From Clostridia bacterium (GTDB lineage: Bacteria; Bacillota; Clostridia; Peptostreptococcales; Anaerovoracaceae): a stretch of DNA of 5,067 bases. Positions 1 to 4,182 of the stretch are shown here, in pieces. The DNA is taken from positions 1 to 5,067 of the forward strand of contig JAKSSJ010000063.1 in NCBI GenBank assembly GCA_024403215.1, given 5' to 3'. Within the stretch, counting starts at the first letter, position 1; each line of letters opens with the position of its first letter. The notes beneath the pieces are model-generated. The model was given only the letters and a program-made list of their open reading frames with translations. It made no database searches and was not told the DNA's origin. The translations under genes and the position numbers were made by a program.

Positions 1-2
1 TT

Positions 3-938
3 TCAGCATAAGTGTCTACAGATAGTCTTATTGAATATCTTTTGGCCAATATTTCTTGTGGACGCTGCAGCAATATTTGCTGCAATTCCTTTGTCCAAAG
101 CCATAGTTGCAATAAGCGGCTTACCAGTATCTTCAGACCCATTAAATACGAGCCTAATAAATCTCTCACCCTCTCTACCGACAACAACTGATTCATCCCC
201 AACACCTTCTGGGAATACCAGCCTTTTTGCCGCAGCAGTTTTTGGCTTTGAGAATATATCACTTACATTGCCGCTTTCAACAACGCTTCCGTTATCTAAT
301 ATGGCAACATGCTTGCAAGCATTTTCAACAACGCTCATTGAGTGCGTGATGATTACGACTGTTACACCAAGTCTTTCGTTAATATCTTTAATTAGACTTA
401 AGATTTCATTTGTTGTTTTTGGATCGAGCGCCGAGGTTGCCTCATCACAAAGCAAAACCTTAGGATTTGTTGCAAGAGCTCTTGCAATAGCAACTCTTTG
501 CTGCTGACCACCAGAAAGCTGGCTCGGATAAGCATTTGCCTTATCCTTTAAACCAACTATATCTAATAGTTCTAATGCCTTACTTTCAACCTCAGCTTTT
601 TTTACGCCTTCAAGCTCTAGCGGGAAGCAAACATTATCAAGGTTTGTTCTTTGCATCAGAAGATTAAAGCCCTGGAAAATCATTGTTATGTCTCTGCGCT
701 TTTCCCTTAGCTTTTTATCATCAAGGCTAAGCATATCAACGCCGTCAACAATAACCTCACCCGTTGATGGTCTTTCAAGAAGATTTATGCATCTTACGAG
801 CGTAGATTTTCCTGCGCCGCTCATTCCAATAACGCCGAATATATCGCCGTCTTCAATAGACAGCGATACATTCTTTAAGGCCTCAACCTGGCCTTCTGGC
901 GTTGTAAATGTTTTTGATAAATTCTTTATTTCAATCAT
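3..938 (-). CDS. metN: Methionine ABC transporter ATP-binding protein MetN, apparently frameshifted near its 3' end
   Basis: This is the ATPase of a MetNIQ-type importer, which drives uptake of methionine at the cytoplasmic membrane. The ABC domain is complete: Walker A GMSGAGKST (residues 38-46), Q-loop Gln89, signature LSGGQ (141-145), Walker B VLLCDE (161-166) with Glu166, D-loop SALD (169-172) and H-loop His199. From about residue 257 a C-terminal NIL domain begins; in this family it binds methionine and gives feedback inhibition. The frame ends at residue 311 with a tail (KIFNKTICRHLC) unlike the family, which usually runs about 320-345 residues. Reading one base over after about residue 299 gives RYSIRLSVDTYAE, which fits the next NIL beta strand and stays open to the window edge. 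The start lies 11 nt after the metQ stop with only a weak ribosome binding site, suggesting cotranscription and translational coupling. MetI is expected beyond the left edge. Family assignment is firm; whether the frameshift is real or a sequence error is open. Confidence 0.93.
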   Translation of the reverse strand: MIEIKNLSKTFTTPEGQVEALKNVSLSIEDGDIFGVIGMSGAGKSTLVRCINLLERPSTGEVIVDGVDMLSLDDKKLREKRRDITMIFQGFNLLMQRTNLDNVCFPLELEGVKKAEVESKALELLDIVGLKDKANAYPSQLSGGQQQRVAIARALATNPKVLLCDEATSALDPKTTNEILSLIKDINERLGVTVVIITHSMSVVENACKHVAILDNGSVVESGNVSDIFSKPKTAAAKRLVFPEGVGDESVVVGREGERFIRLVFNGSEDTGKPLIATMALDKGIAANIAAASTRNIGQKIFNKTICRHLC

Positions 939-949
939 TTCTACAAATA

Positions 950-1795
950 TTATTTAAGTGCATCAAGTGTAGTTTGCTTTCCACCGAAAAGTCCCATTGG
1001 CTCGCAGTGAATCCAAGAGATTGATTTAAGGTGTGTACCCTGTTCTTTGTTAAAGTCGTTAAGGTACGGATCATGCTGGAAGTAGTTAGAATCAACTTCT
1101 CCATCTTCAACAACTTTGTTTGGAATTACGTAGTCGTTGTATTCAACAACCTTAAGTGTAATACCCTTTGCTGCAAGAATATCTTTAACTATATTGTTGA
1201 GAATTTCTGCATGTGGTGCTGGAGTTGCAGCACAAGATACTGTCTTTCCAGAAAGTGCTGCATAATCAATTGATGCATCATATCCATCTGTTGGCTTATC
1301 AATTGTTGTTACAACAGATCCATCTGGATAAGTCTTCTTGATGTAATCCTGAACCTGCTTTGATTCAAGAGCAGCCTTTAGTGCAAGGATTAATGGATTC
1401 TTTTCATTTCCTTCCTTTACGACAAGAATGTTTGCATATGGAGATGCTGAGCCTTCAATACCAAGTGCATCGGATGGCTTAAGTCCTGCAGGAATAGCAT
1501 AGTTACCATTAATTACTGCATAATCTACGTCCTTTAAAACATTTGGAAGCTGTGCAGCTTCAATTTCTGTAAACTTAATATTCTTTGGATTGCTTGTAAT
1601 ATCCTTAATTGTAGCTGTAATGCCAGCCTTATCATCCACTTCAATATATCCAAGTGCTTCTAAGAGCAGAAGTGCTCTTGCTTCATTGGATGTATCATTT
1701 GGAACTGCAATTGTAACAGAGTCTGACTTTTTTCCGCATGCTGCGAAACTAAAAACTAATATTAGTGCTAAAACAACGCTTAAAATCTTTTTCAT
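950..1795 (-). CDS. metQ: MetQ/NlpA-family methionine-binding lipoprotein with circularly permuted domain order
   Basis: This is the extracytoplasmic substrate-binding lipoprotein of the methionine importer. Residues 1-20 form a lipoprotein signal (MKK, hydrophobic 4-19, lipobox FAAC with Cys20). The order of family blocks after it is reversed relative to known MetQ. Residues 25-163 carry what is normally the second half: VTIAVPNDTSNEARALLLL (27-45), NPKNIKFTEIEAAQLP (69-84), AVINGNYA (93-100), SPYANILVV (118-126). A linker of about 164-182 follows. Residues 183-281 then carry what is normally the first half: TPAPHAEIL (191-199), YNDYVIPN (219-226), NYFQHDPYLNDFNK (237-250), CEPMG (264-268), and a C-terminus TTLDALK. 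In canonical proteins that last segment runs straight into the VAVPND block. Length (281) is normal and the frame is uninterrupted. The ATG has a strong AGGAGG at 1803-1808 with 7-nt spacing, and the terminator of the leader ends just before it. metN follows 11 nt downstream. Substrate is inferred from family and from the Met-rich leader. Confidence 0.93.
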   Translation of the reverse strand: MKKILSVVLALILVFSFAACGKKSDSVTIAVPNDTSNEARALLLLEALGYIEVDDKAGITATIKDITSNPKNIKFTEIEAAQLPNVLKDVDYAVINGNYAIPAGLKPSDALGIEGSASPYANILVVKEGNEKNPLILALKAALESKQVQDYIKKTYPDGSVVTTIDKPTDGYDASIDYAALSGKTVSCAATPAPHAEILNNIVKDILAAKGITLKVVEYNDYVIPNKVVEDGEVDSNYFQHDPYLNDFNKEQGTHLKSISWIHCEPMGLFGGKQTTLDALK

Positions 1796-1812
1796 CTAAT
1801 TTCCTCCTAAAT

Positions 1813-1841
1813 AAAAAAACCGAAAGGCTAATGCCTTTCGG
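1813..1841 (-). terminator. Intrinsic terminator (attenuator) immediately upstream of metQ
   Basis: On the minus strand there is a perfect 9-bp stem, CCGAAAGGC pairing with GCCTTTCGG around the loop ATTA (1820-1841), followed by seven T (1819-1813). This is a textbook rho-independent terminator. It lies inside the metQ leader, only about 5 nt before the metQ Shine-Dalgarno, so it can only serve to abort transcription before metQN rather than to end an upstream gene. Its 5' arm plus loop (1829-1838) is also complementary to the end of the leader peptide gene, giving an alternative, mutually exclusive pairing. Confidence 0.93.
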
Positions 1842-1882
1842 AAGATAGCTAAAATAAATAATACTACTTAGAAAAGGCATTA
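1829..1882 (-). promoter_or_regulatory. Predicted antiterminator helix of the metQ attenuator
   Basis: On the minus strand TAATGCCTTT (1882-1873), within the Asn-Ala-Phe codons of the leader peptide, is perfectly complementary to AAAGGCATTA (1838-1829), which is the terminator 5' arm and loop. A G-U pair (1839 with 1872) can extend it to 11 bp. Forming this helix destroys the terminator. A ribosome waiting at the leader stop codon (1866-1864) would cover the first strand and let the terminator form. A ribosome stalled on the Met codons, the last of which is at 1899-1897, would leave it free. The pairing is seen in sequence; its role is inferred. Confidence 0.8.
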
Positions 1883-1950
1883 CAACAAGGCGCATTCATC
1901 ATGCGCATGCACATTGCCATCATCATGTTTCTAAGTACGATGTTCTTCAA
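1864..1950 (-). CDS. Met-rich leader peptide of the metQN attenuator (28 aa, TTG start)
   Basis: This small gene lies in the transcribed leader of metQ. Its central part reads MMMAMCMRMM (codons 1926-1897), seven Met in ten codons, followed by Asn-Ala-Pro-Cys-Cys-Asn-Ala-Phe-Ser-Lys and TAG at 1866-1864. I chose TTG at 1950 because it follows AAAGGA (1966-1961) by 10 nt and gives a start TTG-AAG-AAC; an in-frame TGA lies shortly upstream. The first ATG (1926) would give 20 residues but has no ribosome binding site. The likely role is cis-acting: translation speed through the Met codons reports charged Met-tRNA and decides whether the downstream terminator forms. Three Cys codons are also present; one (1911-1909) lies among the Met codons, and the Cys-Cys pair (1887-1882) abuts the antiterminator strand. 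A free function of the peptide itself, such as metal binding, cannot be excluded but is less likely. Coding status is predicted from composition and position only. Confidence 0.82.
   Translation of the reverse strand: MKNIVLRNMMMAMCMRMMNAPCCNAFSK
1890..1906 (-). promoter_or_regulatory. Small hairpin over the Met codons of the leader peptide gene
   Basis: GCGCAT (1906-1901) and ATGCGC (1895-1890) form a perfect 6-bp stem with a 5-nt loop on the minus-strand RNA. It covers the last Met codons and the Asn-Ala codons. In attenuators an early hairpin of this kind can pause RNA polymerase until the leading ribosome catches up. Here it does not overlap the antiterminator strand, so it is not a full 1:2 helix of the trp type. 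Alternating ATG/GCG codons make some self-complementarity likely by chance. Confidence 0.45.
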
Positions 1951-1960
1951 AACTAAAATT

Positions 1961-1966
1961 TCCTTT
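1961..1966 (-). promoter_or_regulatory. Ribosome binding site of the leader peptide
   Basis: AAAGGA on the minus strand lies 10 nt before the TTG at 1950 and soon after the predicted transcription start. It is the only Shine-Dalgarno-like site in the leader ahead of the Met codons and is the reason for preferring the TTG start over the ATG at 1926. Confidence 0.6.
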
Positions 1967-1980
1967 CAAAGTTTTCAATT

Positions 1981-2009
1981 ATGATAGCACCGATATCCTA
2001 TTTTGTCAA
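1981..2009 (-). promoter_or_regulatory. Sigma-A-type promoter of the metQN operon
   Basis: On the minus strand a perfect -35 box TTGACA (2009-2004) and a -10 box TATCAT (1986-1981, one mismatch) are separated by exactly 17 nt. Transcription should begin near 1974, giving a leader of roughly 180 nt before metQ. No operator is obvious. The promoter starts 30 nt after the stop of the upstream glycosylase gene, with no terminator between, so some readthrough from that gene into the leader is possible. Confidence 0.85.
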
Positions 2010-2038
2010 ATATATCTAATTTCAGAGCTAAAAACAAA

Positions 2039-2806
2039 TTAAGCCTTTCTAGCAAAATAGAACATGTATTGCTGCATAACCCCAGCAAAGCCTTCATACT
2101 TTTCTAAAGGGAAATGTCCACCATAATGCTGATCTACAGTTCTGGCAATCCAAACATCTATTGGAAAGGCCTCTATCCTATGATATCCAAACAAGGCGAC
2201 ACAATTTGCAACCTTATCCCCTACTCCTCTTAAAGATTTTAGGCTTTCAACTAATTCTTCATAATTTAGATTATGTAAATCTTCAAGTCTAAACTCGCCG
2301 CTCGCCACTGCCTTTGTTGCTAGGTAAACATATTCAGCCCTGTATCCAAGGCCTGCAGCTAGAAGCTCATCCATAGTAGCCTTTGAAAGCTCTTTAGGAC
2401 TTGGGAAGGAATAATAGCCTCCCGTAAGCTTCTTTCCATAGCTTTTGCAAAGGCGCTCAACGCAGGTTTTTATAGATGGGATGCTCCTTCTTTGGGAAAT
2501 GATATAGGTGATGAGCATCTCCCAGGGATCCTGCCTTAAAATACGTATTCCATAGCCAAAATCGGCCGCCTTTGAAAGGAATTTATCCTTCTTGTCAATT
2601 GCATCAATAAAGTGGCCATAATTGGTTTTAAGGTCAAAATAATTGGCCCAAAACTCATTGTCCTTATCAGGGCATTCAATGATCTTCCCCTGCACCCTGC
2701 AGAGCTTATTCATTGCAATGCAAACCCCGTCATCCATCATTCTAAATGCCTGACCAGAGTCTTTTAACTGCACAAAATCAAATTCTTTAGCCTTTACTTT
2801 AATCAT
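2039..2806 (-). CDS. OGG1-like DNA glycosylase/AP lyase (HhH-GPD family) with altered base-reading motif
   Basis: This is a base-excision repair enzyme resembling 8-oxoguanine DNA glycosylases. An N-terminal OGG-type domain holds GQAFR (18-22), matching GQSFR of human OGG1. The helix-hairpin-helix is LRGVGDKVANCVALFG (192-207), with Lys198 at the position of the Schiff-base lysine (human Lys249). Asp217 in PIDVW matches human Asp268. GLGYRAEYV (152-160) matches the segment holding human Tyr203 and Arg204. Both catalytic residues argue for combined glycosylase and lyase activity. However, QRRSIPSI (105-112) stands where OGG1 has SNNNIARI, so human Asn149, Asn150 and Arg154 correspond to Arg106, Arg107 and Ser111. 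Substrate range may therefore differ, and databases may label relatives as 3-methyladenine glycosylase. The 255 residues look complete at both ends. The ATG has no visible ribosome binding site and the nearest promoter would give a nearly leaderless mRNA. It diverges from the aminotransferase gene. Confidence 0.85.
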   Translation of the reverse strand: MIKVKAKEFDFVQLKDSGQAFRMMDDGVCIAMNKLCRVQGKIIECPDKDNEFWANYFDLKTNYGHFIDAIDKKDKFLSKAADFGYGIRILRQDPWEMLITYIISQRRSIPSIKTCVERLCKSYGKKLTGGYYSFPSPKELSKATMDELLAAGLGYRAEYVYLATKAVASGEFRLEDLHNLNYEELVESLKSLRGVGDKVANCVALFGYHRIEAFPIDVWIARTVDQHYGGHFPLEKYEGFAGVMQQYMFYFARKA

Positions 2807-2821
2807 ATACTTTATTATAAT
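2793..2821 (+). promoter_or_regulatory. Predicted promoter for the aspartate aminotransferase-asnA operon
   Basis: A perfect -10 box TATAAT (2816-2821) is preceded after 17 nt by TTTACT (2793-2798), a four-of-six match to the -35 consensus. The -35 lies inside the first codons of the divergent glycosylase gene. Transcription would start near 2828, giving a leader of about 25 nt that includes the AAGGA site. Confidence 0.6.
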
Positions 2822-2841
2822 ATAACATTATGTATTTGCAA
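2814..2841 (-). promoter_or_regulatory. Predicted promoter for the glycosylase gene, sharing its -10 with the divergent promoter
   Basis: On the minus strand TTGCAA (2841-2836), a 16-nt spacer and TATAAT (2819-2814) form a promoter-like site. Its -10 overlaps the plus-strand -10 because ATTATAAT (2814-2821) is a perfect palindrome. Transcription would start about 1-3 nt before the ATG at 2806, leaving virtually no 5' untranslated region. In such AT-rich DNA a chance -10 match is possible. Confidence 0.5.
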
Positions 2842-2852
2842 GGAACATTGCC

Positions 2853-4127
2853 ATGGAAAATTTGACCAATTTAAACAAAGAAGAGCTTGCAAAAACCAAG
2901 GCAGAGCTCTTAAAAAAATATAAAGACTACCAAAATCTTAATCTAAATCTTAATATGACAAGGGGTAAGCCGTCCAAAGAACAGCTTGCGCTTTCAATGC
3001 CCCTCCTTGATGTCCTTAATTCGTCCTCAGACTGCACTGATGCCTATGGCACGGACTGCAGAAACTATGGCGAGCTTCTTGGAATAAAAGAGGCAAGAAA
3101 GCTATTTGGCGAGCTTCTTGGAACAAGTATAGAAGAAACCATAGTAGTTGGCCAATCATCCTTTAACTTTATGTATGAGCTTATGGCAATGGCAATGCTT
3201 AAAGGAACTCTTGGTTCAGATAAGCCTTGGAGCAAGTACGATAAAGTAAAGTTCCTCTGCCCTGTTCCTGGCTACGACAGGCACTTTACCATCTGTGAGT
3301 TTTTAGGAATTGAAATGATTAATATTCCTCTTACAGAAGATGGGCCAGATATGGATCTTGTAGAAAAGTACGCAAGCTCTGACGAAAGCGTCAAAGGCAT
3401 TTGGTGCGTTCCAAAGTACTCTAACCCACTCGGCGTTTGCTACTCAGATAAAACTATAAAAAGGCTTGCAAATTTAAAGCCTGCGGCAAAAGATTTTAGA
3501 ATCTTCTGGGACAACGCATATAGCGTTCACGCAATTTATAAAGACATTCAGATTTTAAATATTCTTGACGAATGCAAAAAAGCTGGCAATCCAAATATGG
3601 TTTATATGTTTGGTTCTACATCTAAGATGACCCTGCCGGGAGCCGGCGTTGGCTACTTTGGTGCATCAAAGGAAAACGTAGAATATATTGAGAATCAGCT
3701 AAAATGCGTCTGCATTTCTTACGATAAAATGAATATGCTTCGCCACGTAAGATATCTAAAAGATATTGATAATATTAAAGGCATCATGGCAAAGCAAGCA
3801 GATATATTAAGACCAAAGTTTGATGCAGTACTTAATACTCTTGATGAAGAGCTTGGAAATAGCGGCGCTGGCTCTTGGGTAAAACCTGGCGGCGGATACT
3901 TTGTAACCTACGTAGGTAAAAAAGGAACAGCAAAAAGAATTCATACTCTTTGCAAAGACGCTGGAGTACTTCTTACAGAGCCTGGCTCAACTCATCCTTA
4001 CCATAAGGATCCGGATGATAGTTACCTAAGACTTGCACCATCCTTCCCTTCACTCGATGATGTAAAAATGGCAATGAAGGTTTTCTGCGTTGCAGCACAA
4101 ATTGCAACAATTGAAACTTTAGAATAA
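2853..4127 (+). CDS. Aspartate aminotransferase, subgroup Ic (Aminotran_MocR, PF12897 type)
   Basis: This is a PLP-dependent class I/II-fold aminotransferase, predicted to interconvert oxaloacetate plus glutamate with aspartate plus 2-oxoglutarate in the cytoplasm. It resembles the Corynebacterium glutamicum aspartate aminotransferase that defines subgroup Ic: TRGKPS (36-41), PVPGYDRHF (137-145), EDGPDMD (162-168), WDNAYSVH (219-226) and LRLAPS (392-397). Lys258 in STSK is the expected Schiff-base lysine, Asp220 and Tyr223 the cofactor contacts, Asn191 the residue in YSNPLG, and Arg393 the substrate carboxylate ligand. The 424 residues match the usual length of about 425-435. The ATG has AAGGA at 2840-2844 with 8-nt spacing. 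asnA follows 55 nt downstream with no terminator between, which supports a role in making aspartate for asparagine synthesis. Older databases may call members MocR-like regulators, but no DNA-binding domain is present here. A wider amino donor range is possible. Confidence 0.92.
   Translation: MENLTNLNKEELAKTKAELLKKYKDYQNLNLNLNMTRGKPSKEQLALSMPLLDVLNSSSDCTDAYGTDCRNYGELLGIKEARKLFGELLGTSIEETIVVGQSSFNFMYELMAMAMLKGTLGSDKPWSKYDKVKFLCPVPGYDRHFTICEFLGIEMINIPLTEDGPDMDLVEKYASSDESVKGIWCVPKYSNPLGVCYSDKTIKRLANLKPAAKDFRIFWDNAYSVHAIYKDIQILNILDECKKAGNPNMVYMFGSTSKMTLPGAGVGYFGASKENVEYIENQLKCVCISYDKMNMLRHVRYLKDIDNIKGIMAKQADILRPKFDAVLNTLDEELGNSGAGSWVKPGGGYFVTYVGKKGTAKRIHTLCKDAGVLLTEPGSTHPYHKDPDDSYLRLAPSFPSLDDVKMAMKVFCVAAQIATIETLE
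3068..3123 (+). repeat. 17-nt direct repeat inside the aminotransferase gene
   Basis: TGGCGAGCTTCTTGGAA occurs at 3068-3084 and again, without mismatch, at 3107-3123. The copies are 39 nt apart and in the same frame; each encodes Gly-Glu-Leu-Leu-Gly. Recombination between them would remove 13 codons in frame. It may simply reflect two similar helix ends with the same codon choices. Confidence 0.7.
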
Positions 4128-4182
4128 TTTTTAAAACAGATAATTAAACAAATAATATATTTTAAGAAATCAGGAAAATGAA

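Noticed and set aside
30..50. Programmed ribosomal frameshift in metN
   Set aside because: The shift needed to restore the NIL domain is +1, and the site (CAA AAG) lacks a recognisable slippery heptamer, stop-codon context or stimulatory structure; a simple indel is the plainer reading.
31..507. Plus-strand open frame of 158 codons opposite metN
   Set aside because: It is antisense to a well-supported ABC ATPase gene, has a low-complexity Ser/Leu/Thr composition typical of a shadow frame, and has no family likeness.
931..1113. Minus-strand frame of 60 codons overlapping the 3' end of metQ
   Set aside because: It lies in another frame of the conserved MetQ segment that contains FQHDPYL and EPMG, and has no recognisable content.
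1864..1926. Met/Cys-rich peptide as a free metal-binding small protein
   Set aside because: Its position between promoter and attenuator, and the antiterminator strand embedded in its last codons, favour a cis-acting leader; nothing independent supports metal binding.
1796..1974. SAM riboswitch or T-box in the metQ leader
   Set aside because: I found no T-box-like conserved sequence and no S-box core, and the leader is short for a T-box. The Met-rich frame with its terminator explains the region better. A covariance search would settle it.
1949..1975. Hairpin AAAACT/AGTTTT that would hold the leader ribosome binding site in its loop
   Set aside because: The stem is only 6 bp, almost all A-U, in very AT-rich RNA; it is unlikely to be stable enough to control initiation.
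4128..4182. Terminator or riboswitch between the aminotransferase gene and asnA
   Set aside because: The 55 nt are almost entirely A/T with no GC-bearing stem; only the asnA ribosome binding site is visible.
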